Source of the DNA: Methylocaldum marinum | GTDB taxonomy: Bacteria > Pseudomonadota > Gammaproteobacteria > Methylococcales > Methylococcaceae | NCBI RefSeq assembly: GCF_003584645.1 | Contig: NZ_AP017928.1 | Location: 5,841,501-5,905,500 of the forward strand | Length of the DNA stretch: 64,000 nucleotides | Direction: 5' to 3' | Shown: positions 1-8,912 of the stretch, in pieces | How positions within the stretch are numbered: position 1 is the stretch's first letter | How the letters are laid out: every line of letters starts with the position of its first letter | Notes under the pieces: model-generated | What the model saw: the letters and a program-made list of their open reading frames with translations, nothing else | Told to the model about the DNA's origin: nothing | Databases searched by the model: none | Position numbers and translations under genes: made by a program

Positions 1-825
1 GATTTGGCGACGGGACGGATCATTCCGTATCTCGGCCCGGAGGTCCTCGGTCTGGCTCCCGGCGGCTCGATCCCGAGCTCGCCGGAGACCTTGGTGGAAC
101 TGATTACCGCCAAGGTCACTGTGCCGCACAAGATCCGGAAGAATCTGACGGCCGCCAGTCAGTACGTGGAGAACTTCAAACACCGGAAGACCCTGGTGGG
201 GCTTTTGCAGGAAGCATTCAAGAGTCCGCCGGAGCCGACTGTCCTGCACAGTTTTCTGGCCGGCCTCGCCAATCCGCTGCCCCTGATTGTCGATGTCTGG
301 TACGACGCCAGCATGGCGGCGGCTTTGGCCTCGCGCAGCGATTTCGGGCAAGTGCAGGGTGTGAGCCGCGCGGAATACCTGGCCGATTGGGTCCATTATT
401 TCCGTGCCGACTGCACCAAGGCGGAGCCTGAAGAAGCGGCCGGATGGACAACCCTGCTGTACAAGCCGCTGGGTTCTATCGCGCCTGCGTCCAATTTCAT
501 CATTTCCGATTCGGATTACGTGGAAGTGCTCACCGAGATCGACATCCAGACGCCGATTCCGGAGCGGGTGAAGGAAATTAGGACGGGCCGGAGCTTCCTG
601 TTTCTGGGCTGCCGTTTCCGCAACCAGTTGGAGCGGAGTTATGCAAGGCAGATCATGAAGCGCTCCAGCGACCGCCATTTCGCGGTGCTGGAAGGCGACC
701 TCACCCGCAACGAGGCAAGGTTTATCGAGGAGCAGGGAATCGAGCGGATCGACATGCCCCTCGCCGAGTTCGTTTCCGAGCTGACTGGTATGCCGACGGA
801 ATCGCGCCGGGCGGCCGTGGCGTAA
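1..825 (+). CDS. SIR2-like domain protein, probably 5'-truncated by the window edge
   Basis: The frame is open from base 1. A TTG at 4 could serve as start, but the true start is probably upstream. The 273 visible residues open with IIPYLGPEVLGL, which resembles the first nucleotide-binding strand and loop of SIR2-like folds. Near residues 195-205 comes FLFLGCRFRNQLERS, like the late FLG motif of the SIR2_2 family, followed by an alpha/beta tail. Such proteins bind or hydrolyse NAD-like nucleotides in other settings, but no catalytic histidine can be assigned here. It runs in the same direction as bolA and the AAA+ gene that follow (145-bp gap), so it may belong to the nif accessory set. The family call is moderate and the function is unknown. 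Confidence 0.6.
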   Translation, partial: DLATGRIIPYLGPEVLGLAPGGSIPSSPETLVELITAKVTVPHKIRKNLTAASQYVENFKHRKTLVGLLQEAFKSPPEPTVLHSFLAGLANPLPLIVDVWYDASMAAALASRSDFGQVQGVSRAEYLADWVHYFRADCTKAEPEEAAGWTTLLYKPLGSIAPASNFIISDSDYVEVLTEIDIQTPIPERVKEIRTGRSFLFLGCRFRNQLERSYARQIMKRSSDRHFAVLEGDLTRNEARFIEEQGIERIDMPLAEFVSELTGMPTESRRAAVA

Positions 826-970
826 GGCATTGGCCGATCGGAGTGCGCCCAACGAGTCCGTCCCCAGAAGGTACGGCCATACAGTTGTTACGGTCGTTGC
901 TGATGGGGAGGACTCGCGGGTTCGGGACGAATTGCTCAACCGTTTTGACATCGCGTGGAGGTAACAGCCC

Positions 971-1243
971 ATGACTACGGATCGCGTTGCCCGATTGCGG
1001 GTACTTTTGGAACAGGCCTTCGAGCCGGTTCAACTGAACATCGTCGACGATAGCCGGTCCCATGCGGGCCATGCCCACGAGGGCGGCGGCCATTTTTTCG
1101 TCAGCTTGTGTTCCCGCCACTTCGAGGGGCGGTCGATGCTGGAGCGGCATCGGCTGGTCTATTCGGCGGTGAGCGAGATGATGCCGGGAGATATTCATGC
1201 CCTGAGCATCACGGCGCTGACGCCGGCGGAACAGGCGGCTTAG
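971..1243 (+). CDS. bolA: BolA-family protein
   Basis: This 90-residue protein has the BolA layout: an N-terminal helix (RVARLRVLLEQAFEP), then strands and a loop with the conserved histidines of SHAGHAHEGGGHFFV, and a C-terminal RHRLVYSAVSEMM helix that carries the family's RHR-type motif. BolA proteins pair with monothiol glutaredoxins and bind [2Fe-2S] clusters, so a role in Fe-S supply beside nitrogenase genes is reasonable (inference). A GGAGGT ribosome-binding site lies about 8 bases before the ATG. It sits 47 bp upstream of the AAA+ ATPase gene and is probably co-transcribed with it. Confidence 0.88.
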   Translation: MTTDRVARLRVLLEQAFEPVQLNIVDDSRSHAGHAHEGGGHFFVSLCSRHFEGRSMLERHRLVYSAVSEMMPGDIHALSITALTPAEQAA

Positions 1244-1290
1244 CGCCGGTGTTCCGGGTTCAAATTCGGTTTTATCGGGGATAGCAGAGA

Positions 1291-2988
1291 ATGAAACTTC
1301 AGATCGAGCGGCCTTACGTCGAGGCGATGGTCGAGGAGTTTCCGGATTTGGCGCCTTTGAAGGAACAGCTGAAATTCGGAAACCGCGTCGAGGTGCCGTT
1401 CCAGCAGTTGCCTAGCCATGCCTTGACCTACCTGGGCGATCTTTACCGGCAGGGAGGGCCGGACATGCAAGCGAAGGCGGCTCAGCTTGCCACCTTGCAG
1501 AAAGCCATGAACGATGACGGGGTACGGTTCGAGGCCGAAGACCTGGAGATGCTGCTTCCCGCGATCGCTCGTTACTTGGCGACGGATGCCATTCGCGGCT
1601 GGGTGTTTACCGCGAGCGTCGCCGGCCGGCCCCTGCCGTATGTCATTACCCGGCTCGACTACACGCCGGCCTCGAACGACGAAATCGGGAAGGTGTTCAT
1701 CGAGCTCAAAGCCAATGCGAAGGGCGCGATTGCCTCCCATACCATTCGTATCCTGCCCAGCGATATCACGGGTAAGACCGTGGCCGAAATTTTCGCCGCC
1801 AAGGGTTTTCTGAAAGAAACACCTGAACTCATACGCAGCTACGACGAGACCGCCGAACGTTATTTCAACTGGCGGGCGCGCTACGGCGCCCAGTTTTCCG
1901 GTAAAGGCACCGGCTTCTACGCCGAGGACCCGACGGCTTCCCACCGGGACACCGACTGGTCGCGGAAGGACGTGGTCGTGCTTTCGTCCGGCGGCGGCAG
2001 CGCGCGTCTGGTCAATGATGAAGGCATTCTCAGTTCGCGCGCGCTGACCCTGGATGCCACCGGCGATATCCTGGGACCTTATTTGCGCAAGGCGGCCAAG
2101 AGCAATCGCTACGACGCCGAGGACGAAGTCCAGGAATCGGTGTCCGCCATGCCCAAGGGCTTGTTTACCCAGCTGCCCGTGCATTTCTACATCCTCATGT
2201 TCCACCTGGAACTGCACCATTATCTGTGGGTCCATGTGGACGACATCACGCCCTACCAGTATCAGCCGGCTTTGAAGCAAAAGCTGATTCTTCCGGAGGA
2301 GCAGACCGACCTTATCGACATTCTGACGGCCGAGATGGATGTCCTGATGGACGATATCGTCGCCGGCAAGTCCGGAGGTACGACCGTGCTGTGCGCCGGT
2401 CCGCCCGGCGTCGGCAAGACTTTGACCGCGGAAGTTTATTCCGAAATCATCCAGCGGCCGTTGTACCGGGTCCATTCCGGACAATTGGGCTTGAACGTCG
2501 CTGCCATGGAAACCGCGCTCAAGGATGTTCTGACTCGAGCCCAGCGCTGGGGAGCGGTCATGCTGATCGACGAGGCCGACGTCTACATCAAGCGCCGTGA
2601 CGACAACATCACGATGAACGCCGTGGTCGGGGTATTTCTTCGGGTACTCGAATATTTCAACGGCCTGCTGTTTCTCACCACCAATCGGGTGGACGACATC
2701 GACGAAGCCATCGTGTCCCGCTGCATAGCGCTCATCAAGTTTTATCCGCCGGACCGGGACAATCGCCGCAAAATATGGACGGTGATGACCGAGCAGTTTG
2801 CGCTCGACGTGGCGCCGCCTCTGATCGACGAACTCGCGGATCTGTTTCCGACGGCGAGCGGGCGCGACATCAAGGGACTAGCCAAGCTGGTGGCGAAATA
2901 TTGCCAGCAGAAGCGGGTGCCGCCTTCGCTTGCGGTTTTCAAGCGTTGCTCGATCTTCCGCGGAATGGACCTGGATCTCGCTGCCTAG
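1291..2988 (+). CDS. AAA+ ATPase with a large N-terminal domain, nif-associated
   Basis: This 565-residue protein has an unrecognised N-terminal part of about 340 residues and a C-terminal AAA+ module. The Walker A motif GPPGVGKT is near residue 370 and the Walker B VMLIDEAD near 423. A sensor-1-like LFLTTNRVDDID and an arginine-finger-like SRC follow. The single AAA domain resembles remodelling ATPases (CbbX or katanin-like) rather than proteases, because no protease or HD domain is attached. The N-terminal region probably selects the substrate. Its place between bolA and the nif genes suggests remodelling of an Fe-S or nitrogenase-related protein, but that is inference. It is convergent with the YkgJ-type gene (49-bp gap). 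Confidence 0.8.
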   Translation: MKLQIERPYVEAMVEEFPDLAPLKEQLKFGNRVEVPFQQLPSHALTYLGDLYRQGGPDMQAKAAQLATLQKAMNDDGVRFEAEDLEMLLPAIARYLATDAIRGWVFTASVAGRPLPYVITRLDYTPASNDEIGKVFIELKANAKGAIASHTIRILPSDITGKTVAEIFAAKGFLKETPELIRSYDETAERYFNWRARYGAQFSGKGTGFYAEDPTASHRDTDWSRKDVVVLSSGGGSARLVNDEGILSSRALTLDATGDILGPYLRKAAKSNRYDAEDEVQESVSAMPKGLFTQLPVHFYILMFHLELHHYLWVHVDDITPYQYQPALKQKLILPEEQTDLIDILTAEMDVLMDDIVAGKSGGTTVLCAGPPGVGKTLTAEVYSEIIQRPLYRVHSGQLGLNVAAMETALKDVLTRAQRWGAVMLIDEADVYIKRRDDNITMNAVVGVFLRVLEYFNGLLFLTTNRVDDIDEAIVSRCIALIKFYPPDRDNRRKIWTVMTEQFALDVAPPLIDELADLFPTASGRDIKGLAKLVAKYCQQKRVPPSLAVFKRCSIFRGMDLDLAA

Positions 2989-3037
2989 CAGCCGCTGCAA
3001 CGTGAAACACGAAAGTCATCGGCGGGCATACGCTGCG

Positions 3038-3832
3038 TTATCCCGCGCTGCCGGCGGTCTTGAGGGTGTCGAAAGTGCTCGCCATTTCTTCGAGGCTGAC
3101 CTCGGTGGCCAGGGCATCGGCAAAGACGTCCTTTCCGACTATCCATTGGGCGAGGAGATTCTGATCGGCCAAGGCCATGCAAACGGCCTGGTTGAGTTCG
3201 TAAGCGCCGAACGCGTAGCCGGCGTCCCGGAGGGCCGATTGCATCGCGTGCTGAATCAGGCTGCGGACGGTCATGTGGGGAGCGGAAAAAGGTATGTTTT
3301 CGGCGCGGCCGGCCGCCGCCTCGACACAAGCGCGCTTGTCGTAGGAGGCGTGCCCACGGCAGGCGAGGGGCCGCACCGGATAAATGACGCAGACACCATT
3401 GGCGATGAAAGGACAGCGGCGCCTGAGGGTAACTCGCTGCTCTTCGCCGAGAGCCCGTGTGACCAGATCGGCGTCGACGATCCGCTGTTCCAGATCGAAT
3501 TCGGCACGCTTCAAGGCAGCCGACGCCCAGCGGACATAACGCGCGATCATCAGGATTTCCGGGGCCGTCGCCGTGACCCTGAGCGTGCAGCAGGTGGCGC
3601 ATCCCTTATGGCAGGCCAAGGGGGGAAGGCCTTCGGACTGAATTTCGACGTTGCCTTCGAAGCTGCTGAAGGCTTGTTCCAACAGCCCGTCGATGAGGTC
3701 GTCTCGACCCCGCCTGGCGGCCAGGGTTTCGGCGAAAGCCTGGTGCTGCGCCTTGAAAAAAGCCAAGGGGCCGGAGTCGCCTGCTATCGTTTCTTCTAGC
3801 ATCGGTGTTTTGTCATGTGTAAAAGTGCTCAT
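3038..3832 (-). CDS. YkgJ-family cysteine-cluster protein
   Basis: A 264-residue protein with the family's cysteine pattern: CHKGCATCC in the middle, then CVIYPVRPLACRGH and a further cysteine in SYDKRAC. YkgJ-type domains are thought to bind zinc or iron. The ATG at 3832 (MSTFTHDK) is preferred over an upstream in-frame ATG at 3859, because the extra nine residues (MTRIRCGRN) look like non-coding extension. It diverges from the NRDE gene with about 104 bp between the starts, so the two probably have separate promoters there. Its neighbourhood suggests metal handling for Fe-S enzymes, but no substrate can be named. Confidence 0.8.
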   Translation of the reverse strand: MSTFTHDKTPMLEETIAGDSGPLAFFKAQHQAFAETLAARRGRDDLIDGLLEQAFSSFEGNVEIQSEGLPPLACHKGCATCCTLRVTATAPEILMIARYVRWASAALKRAEFDLEQRIVDADLVTRALGEEQRVTLRRRCPFIANGVCVIYPVRPLACRGHASYDKRACVEAAAGRAENIPFSAPHMTVRSLIQHAMQSALRDAGYAFGAYELNQAVCMALADQNLLAQWIVGKDVFADALATEVSLEEMASTFDTLKTAGSAG

Positions 3833-3936
3833 ATTGCGACCACAGCGTATCCGGGTCAATGCAACCGGCGGGTTTTCGATTTTTCCGCCGGCTCCATCGG
3901 CCGGAAGCCGTATTCGACTCGGCGTCGGGTTTTGTC

Positions 3937-4830
3937 ATGAGCACGGTAGCGCTCGCCTGGGGCGCCCACCCCGATTTTCCCCTGGTGCTGTTTGCCAATC
4001 GCGATGAAAGCCATACTCGGCCGACCGCGCCGGCCGCATGGTGGACGGACGAGCCCGGCTGCCTGGGTGGCCGCGACCTGGCAGGGGGAGGAACCTGGTT
4101 CGGCGTGGCCCGCGACGGCCGCTTTTCGCTGGTAACGGCATTTCGCGACAGTGCGCCCGCGGATCCGGATGCGCCGACCCGCGGGCAACTTCCGCTGGAG
4201 TATCTTTCTTCCGGCGAGGAACCGGTCGTCCATGCGCGGCGTTTCGTTCGTGCCCGAGGCGGCCATCCGCCGTTCAATCTGCTGATCGGTTCTCCCCGCC
4301 ACATGTACTACGCCGCTACCCGCGCACGCTTGCCGCTGGCTTTGACGCCCGGCATTCACACCCTGTCCAACGGGCTGTTGGACGAGCCCTGGCCCAAATG
4401 CGTACGCCTGGATACGCTGCTGGGCTCTTATGTGAGAACCCACGGCGGGTTTGCGATGTTGCTGGGCGCATATTCGGAATTGTCCAAGGCCGACGTGAGA
4501 GGCGCCGACGATCCGGTTTGTACCGCCAAACCGGTAACGCCGGCCGACTTTGCGACAGCGGGATTTTCGATGCTGGCGGATCGTGAAACCACCTACGAAG
4601 GTTTGCCCGATACCGGTGTCGGGCGCGCGGAGGAAGAACGCTTGTCGGCCTGCTTCGTGATCGGAGCCGAATCCGGCACCCGTTCGACCACGGCCTTGAT
4701 TATGGCCCGGGACGGCCGGATCTATTTCGAGGAACGTAGCTTCGATCCTGCGGGTGTTGAATCGGGCCGTGTCGTCGAAGAATGGACGATCGACCCGCAG
4801 GTCTTTTCGGGGAGTGGCAACGATGACTGA
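3937..4830 (+). CDS. NRDE (TANGO2-like) family protein
   Basis: A 297-residue protein whose N-terminus carries the family signature: MSTVALAWGAHPDFPLVL, then FANRDESHTRPT, followed by WWTDEPGCLGGRDLAGGGTW. The NRDE/TANGO2 family has an Ntn-hydrolase-like fold, but its biochemical role is unsettled; haem or lipid handling has been proposed for eukaryotic members. Most relatives have Cys2 as the possible N-terminal nucleophile; this protein has Ser2 (MSTVA), which could still act as one. The ATG at 3937 is chosen because homology begins there, although the frame is open from 3859. Its last eight bases overlap the start of selO, so the two are translationally coupled. Confidence 0.85.
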   Translation: MSTVALAWGAHPDFPLVLFANRDESHTRPTAPAAWWTDEPGCLGGRDLAGGGTWFGVARDGRFSLVTAFRDSAPADPDAPTRGQLPLEYLSSGEEPVVHARRFVRARGGHPPFNLLIGSPRHMYYAATRARLPLALTPGIHTLSNGLLDEPWPKCVRLDTLLGSYVRTHGGFAMLLGAYSELSKADVRGADDPVCTAKPVTPADFATAGFSMLADRETTYEGLPDTGVGRAEEERLSACFVIGAESGTRSTTALIMARDGRIYFEERSFDPAGVESGRVVEEWTIDPQVFSGSGNDD

Positions 4831-6433
4831 AACCCATCAAAGCTCCCGAAACGGCGCCGCAGCGGCTCGTCGCAAGACTTCGTCCAGGCGCGGACAAACC
4901 GAGCGCGCACCGGTGCGGCCGGAGATGATGCACGGGTTTTCTCCGCGCCATTCCTATCGCGAACTGCCCTTGGCCCCGCGCTACAAGGAATTGGGTGAGC
5001 CTTATCACACGCCGGTGCCGGCCACCCCCTTGCCGGAGCCGAAGATGGTGCACTTCAACGCGCCCTTGGCTTTGGAGCTCGGTCTCGACATCAGTGAAGC
5101 CCAATCGCCCAAGCTTCTGGACATTCTGGCGGGTAACCGGCCGTGGCCCAAGTACGAGCCTTCGGCTTCGGTTTACGCGGGACACCAGTTCGGCGCCTGG
5201 GTGCCGCAATTGGGGGACGGGCGCGCCTTGTTGATCGCCGAGGTCAGGACGCCCGCGGGCGCACGCATGGAACTGCAGCTCAAAGGCTCCGGGCCGACGC
5301 CGTACTCGCGGGGGCTGGATGGCCGCGCGGTGCTGAGATCGTCGATTCGGGAATATCTCTGTTCGGAGGCCATGCACGCCCTCGGCGTACCGACCACCCG
5401 CTGCCTGAGCCTGGTGGCTTCGCCGGAACCCGTCTATCGCGAAGCGGTAGAAACCGCGGGTGTGGTATGCCGGGTCGCCCCCAGTTTCGTGCGGTTCGGA
5501 CAGTTCGAGTTTTTCTACCAGAACGGTCAGCGACAACATCTGGCGCCTTTGGCCGAACATGTCATCGAAGAGCATTTTCCCCATCTTAAGGACCGTCCCG
5601 ACCGTTATGCCGCCTGGCTGGACGAAGTCGTCGAGCGTACCGCGAAGCTGATCGCACAATGGCAAACCCTGGGATTCTGTCACGGCGTCATGAATACCGA
5701 CAATTTCTCGGCACTGGGGCTGACTCTGGATTATGGGCCCTTCGGCTTCATGGATGCATTCCGACAATACCATATCTGCAACCATTCCGACTTCGAAGGC
5801 CGCTACGCTTATTATGCCCAGCCCGAGATCGGCCAGTGGAACTGCTCGCGGCTGCTGCGGGCGTGCTTGCCGCTGCTGTCGGACCGCGAGGAGGAAGCCC
5901 TGGAGATCGCTACCGGCATTTTCGAGCGCTATGCTCCGGTGTACGGCCAGGCCATCATGCGCCGCTGGGTGGACAAACTGGGTTTATACGAACTCCGCGA
6001 GAGCGATACCGAATTGGTGAACGGGTTTCTCGCTATCCTGCAGCGTGGCAAGAACGATTTCACCCGGAGCTTCCGCAATCTTTCCAAGGTGCGCACGGAC
6101 AGCGAAGAGCCGGCGGTCGGCGCGCGCGAAGAGATCCTGGATCTGGAAGCGTACGACGCCTGGATTGCCGATTATCGCGCCCGTCTTCGTTCCGAGGGGA
6201 ACACCGACGACGAGCTTAGGGCCCTGCGCATGAACCGTATCAATCCCAAATACGTGCTGCGCAACCATCTGGCCCAGGCCGCCATAGAAAAAGCGGAGAC
6301 CGGGGACTATGCGGAAGTTGCCAGGCTCGTCCGGTTGTTCGCACGGCCTTTTGACGAACAACCCGATATGGAAGCTTACGCCGAATCGCCACCGGATGAA
6401 CTGCGGCACATCGAAGTGAGCTGCTCGTCATGA
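4823..6433 (+). CDS. selO: Protein adenylyltransferase SelO (YdiU/UPF0061 family)
   Basis: A 536-residue pseudokinase-fold enzyme that, by family knowledge, transfers AMP from ATP to Ser, Thr or Tyr of proteins and takes part in redox-stress responses. Visible family motifs are YAGHQFGAWVPQLGDGRA, ELQLKGSGPTPYSRGLDGR, the RSSIREYLCSEAM segment and the metal-site region HGVMNTDNFSALGLTLDYG. The length is slightly above the usual 480-520 because of a basic N-terminal extension of about 35 residues rich in Ser, Arg and Thr. The ATG at 4823 overlaps the NRDE stop. The gene also overlaps the next gene by ATGA, forming an NRDE-selO-CCA-like operon. Confidence 0.93.
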   Translation: MTETHQSSRNGAAAARRKTSSRRGQTERAPVRPEMMHGFSPRHSYRELPLAPRYKELGEPYHTPVPATPLPEPKMVHFNAPLALELGLDISEAQSPKLLDILAGNRPWPKYEPSASVYAGHQFGAWVPQLGDGRALLIAEVRTPAGARMELQLKGSGPTPYSRGLDGRAVLRSSIREYLCSEAMHALGVPTTRCLSLVASPEPVYREAVETAGVVCRVAPSFVRFGQFEFFYQNGQRQHLAPLAEHVIEEHFPHLKDRPDRYAAWLDEVVERTAKLIAQWQTLGFCHGVMNTDNFSALGLTLDYGPFGFMDAFRQYHICNHSDFEGRYAYYAQPEIGQWNCSRLLRACLPLLSDREEEALEIATGIFERYAPVYGQAIMRRWVDKLGLYELRESDTELVNGFLAILQRGKNDFTRSFRNLSKVRTDSEEPAVGAREEILDLEAYDAWIADYRARLRSEGNTDDELRALRMNRINPKYVLRNHLAQAAIEKAETGDYAEVARLVRLFARPFDEQPDMEAYAESPPDELRHIEVSCSS

Positions 6434-7305
6434 CCATGCACCTGATACCACCCACGCTCGGCGACGATCCGCTGGATATCCTGCGGTTGGCGGCGTGCGC
6501 CGCGCATATCCCGGATTTTGTGGTGCCACCCGAAGCCATGGTCAAACTTGTCTCCCTGGTGGCGGACGGCGCGCTCGACAGAGTCAATCCGGAGGCTGCC
6601 TGGCCCGAGCTGTCGCATGGCCTGATGGGGGGGCGTCCTTCGCGAATGATGGAGGTCCTCCGGGGCTGCGGCGCTCTGGCGCGGCTGATTCCTGAACTGG
6701 ATGCCTTGTTCGGGGTTCCGCAAAGCGCGGACGATCCGCCCGAAGTCGATGTAGGCGAACACCAGTTGCTCGTCATCGACGAGACCGCGCGTATCCATGC
6801 GCCACTCGCCACGCGCTGGGCGGCGCTGGTGCACAAGCTGGGAAAGGCGGTTTCGCCACGCGAATTCTGGCCTACCCACTATCGCCACGAAGCCCGCGGC
6901 GAACCCCTGGTCGAAGGGGTCTGCGAACGCTTCAGGGTTTCCGCCGAATGCCGCAACCTGGCTTTGCTGGTGCTGCGCGAGTGCGATCGCGTCCACCGCG
7001 CCGTCGATATGCGGGCAGCGGCGATAGCGACCATGCTGGAACGAGTGGAGGCTTTGCGCTACCCGGAGCGTTTCGAGCAACTGCTGGCGGTCTGCACCTG
7101 CGACTACCGAGCCTATCCGGGAAGATCGGGCGCGGATTATCCCAAGGCAGAGCTGCTGCAGCGCGCTTTCAGGGCGTTTGCCGGACAGGCCGGGACTTTC
7201 GCCGAGTCGGCCGAGCTCGGCCGGGAGATTTCGGAGCAGACCTTCGAAAAGCGCGCTCGGGCGGTGGCGGAAGCTTTGCGCAGCGAGCGCTGGGCCGATG
7301 CCTAG
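6430..7305 (+). CDS. CCA-enzyme C-terminal-like protein with a degenerate HD site
   Basis: This 291-residue protein aligns with the RNA-binding and HD half of gammaproteobacterial multifunctional CCA enzymes: WPELSHGLMGGRPSRMMEVLR, GALARLIPELDALFGVPQ, then an HD-like segment. The N-terminal nucleotidyltransferase domain (GGxVRD, DxD) is completely absent. The HD core is also altered. The expected HPE triplet reads PPE (residues 103-105) and the expected HD in 'ALCHDLGK' reads ALVHKLGK (132-139), so phosphohydrolase activity is doubtful. It starts within the selO stop (ATGA). It may have become a nucleic-acid- or nucleotide-binding protein; the function is unknown. Family similarity is clear, and loss of activity is inference from residues. 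Confidence 0.75.
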   Translation: MTMHLIPPTLGDDPLDILRLAACAAHIPDFVVPPEAMVKLVSLVADGALDRVNPEAAWPELSHGLMGGRPSRMMEVLRGCGALARLIPELDALFGVPQSADDPPEVDVGEHQLLVIDETARIHAPLATRWAALVHKLGKAVSPREFWPTHYRHEARGEPLVEGVCERFRVSAECRNLALLVLRECDRVHRAVDMRAAAIATMLERVEALRYPERFEQLLAVCTCDYRAYPGRSGADYPKAELLQRAFRAFAGQAGTFAESAELGREISEQTFEKRARAVAEALRSERWADA

Positions 7306-7357
7306 CGAGGTTTCCCATTGCGGATTTTGTTAGCAACCATCCACTGAGGAGCAATCC

Positions 7358-7552
7358 ATGAAATGGAGCGATACCTTCGACATCGCCATTGCACTGGCCG
7401 AAAGCCACCCTGACGTCGATCCCAAATACGTGCGGTTCACCGATCTGCTCGACTGGGTCATGAATCTCGACGGGTTCGACGACAGCGCCGAAAAATGCAA
7501 CGAGAAAGTGCTGGAAGCCGTGCAGATGGCGTGGATAGACGAGGTGAGCTAG
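7358..7552 (+). CDS. iscX: Fe-S cluster assembly protein IscX
   Basis: A 64-residue acidic protein matching IscX/YfhJ along its length: MKWSDTFDIAIALAESHPD, then KYVRFTDLLDWV, DFDD-like GFDDSAEKCNEKVLEA and a C-terminal AWIDE. IscX binds iron and the cysteine desulfurase IscS and adjusts the rate of cluster assembly. The rest of the isc operon is not in the window, so the gene has been separated from isc and placed among nif accessory genes. A GAGGAGC ribosome-binding site lies just before the ATG. Confidence 0.93.
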   Translation: MKWSDTFDIAIALAESHPDVDPKYVRFTDLLDWVMNLDGFDDSAEKCNEKVLEAVQMAWIDEVS

Positions 7553-7919
7553 GCCGGCGCTTCCCGCTCGGATCAAGCGAGTCAAGCATTCGTGGATTCC
7601 GCCTTGGAAATTACTGCGCGTAAAGTAAAGTACTATTCGAATCGCCCTCACCCCAGCCCAATCACGCCGCACATTCCCTGCGGGTAGCCGCAAGCGGCGC
7701 TCACGCGTGCAAACCGGCCTCGCCATGCTACGCTGTTCCGCTTAGTAAGATGCAAGCAGCAGGCAGCGCAGCGTAATGTCGCGAAGGGATTCGCGACCTA
7801 AAGCGGTACAGTCGTCGGCAATCCGTTGCCGACGAACCCGTAGTCCCAATGGCGGCGTCGGGAACGGGTTCCTGAGCTGCGGAGGTTCCACGTTGATGAT
7901 GGCGCGCTAGCCGGCGCCA
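7553..7919 (+). repeat. Gene-free interval with REP-like hairpins
   Basis: No credible gene is seen in this 367-bp gap between convergent iscX and a leftward small gene. It holds two adjacent perfect hairpins: 7778-7797 (8-bp stem GTCGCGAA, loop GGGA) and 7812-7835 (10-bp stem, loop TCCG, ending in CCGACGA). A CCCTCACCCC segment near 7648 matches one arm of the repeat at 39322-39397. The pair looks like a dispersed palindromic (REP/BIME) element and could also serve as a bidirectional terminator. Confidence 0.7.
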
Positions 7920-8225
7920 TCAGCTTTTGAGAAGTTCGCCGTTCTCGTCAAACGTCATGCCGTTCAGTTCTCCGTCGGCATCGATGATTTCGACCGAGCT
8001 CAGGGCACTGTTGGGATGGTAGGTATAGCGGTGTTCCATTTCGACTTCCCCGTAGACCACTTTCTGCAGGCCGATCAACCGGTCCTGATCGTCGAAATAG
8101 CCGCGGAAGTAGGTGTTGCGGTTTTCCAGTTGGGCGGGTTCCAGTTCCGTCATCAGCTTGAGCGGCAGTTTTACGCCGGTATAGGTGAGGAAATAGCGGC
8201 AATGTCCCTCAAAGTCTTCCGTCAT
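7920..8225 (-). CDS. Conserved small acidic protein, function unknown
   Basis: A 101-residue protein that I do not assign with confidence; the pattern FRGYFDDQDRLIGLQKVVYG followed by EVEMEHRYTYH suggests a conserved domain of unknown function (possibly DUF6156). It looks beta-rich, with the C-terminal part reading like a short antiparallel sheet (VEIIDADGELNGMTFDENGE). There is no signal peptide or membrane segment. GGAG lies about 10 bases before the ATG. It is the last gene of a leftward group after FAH and GST (61 bp from GST). Confidence 0.7.
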   Translation of the reverse strand: MTEDFEGHCRYFLTYTGVKLPLKLMTELEPAQLENRNTYFRGYFDDQDRLIGLQKVVYGEVEMEHRYTYHPNSALSSVEIIDADGELNGMTFDENGELLKS

Positions 8226-8286
8226 GATTTATTGTTCTCCAGGGGGGATTAAAAGGTTATTGGTTCCAAGGGATATAAAATATCTT

Positions 8287-8904
8287 TTAAACGCGATAGC
8301 CTTCTTCGCGCAATACCCTCTGCACCGCCGGCCGGGCGAGCATGCGCTGGTAGTGCGCGCGGCAGTTGTCGGGCAGTTCGAGCTTGAGCTTATCGCCCCA
8401 GAACTCCACGTAGAACAGGGCGGCGTCGGCGATGGAGAATCGCCCGGCGACATACTCCTGGCCGCGCAACAACCCATCCAGTATCCCATAACCCTTGGCC
8501 ACGATATCCAGGCCGCGTTGTTTGACCGCCTCGCGCTCGGCCTCGTTAGGCGTGTATTGATCGGTGGTGAATATACGCGTGAAACCCTGCATGTGGATTG
8601 TGCCGACGGCATAGGCCATCGCCTCTAAAACCCGAGCCTCGCCGTCGGCATCGTCCGGCAGCAGTTTCGCCTGCGGATAAGTCCGGGCCAACCACCAGGC
8701 GATGGCCTGAAACTCGGTCAGCGCCGAGCCGTCGTCGCGTACCAGGGTCGGAATCGTGCCTTTCGGGTTTAAGGCCAAATAATCGGGCCGGTTCTGATCT
8801 CCCGCGAGAAGATCGACCAGATACGCTTCGAAAGGCAGGTCCAGTTCTTCCAGCAGTATGTGTATACCCGTCGAGCACGATCCGGGCGTCATATAAAGCT
8901 TCAT
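8287..8904 (-). CDS. Glutathione S-transferase (beta-class-like)
   Basis: A 205-residue two-domain GST. The thioredoxin-like N-terminus MKLYMTPGSCSTGIHILLEE has Cys10, the residue that contacts glutathione in beta-class bacterial GSTs. NPKGTIPTLV supplies the cis-proline, and LTEFQAIAWWLA supplies the Glu/Ser-type glutathione contact region. The helical C-terminal domain contains FSIADAALF, matching the family's conserved N-capping motif. The ATG at 8904 is preferred over upstream in-frame codons because homology starts there. It begins 8 bp after the FAH gene, so the two form an operon. The pairing suggests a maleylpyruvate or maleylacetoacetate isomerase/hydrolase type module, but the substrate is unknown. 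Confidence 0.88.
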   Translation of the reverse strand: MKLYMTPGSCSTGIHILLEELDLPFEAYLVDLLAGDQNRPDYLALNPKGTIPTLVRDDGSALTEFQAIAWWLARTYPQAKLLPDDADGEARVLEAMAYAVGTIHMQGFTRIFTTDQYTPNEAEREAVKQRGLDIVAKGYGILDGLLRGQEYVAGRFSIADAALFYVEFWGDKLKLELPDNCRAHYQRMLARPAVQRVLREEGYRV

Positions 8905-8912
8905 CGAACGCC

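Noticed and set aside
885..901. Sigma-54 promoter before bolA (TTGTTAC-GGTCG-TTGC)
   Set aside because: The essential GG of the -24 box is GT, and there is no NifA-type site nearby.
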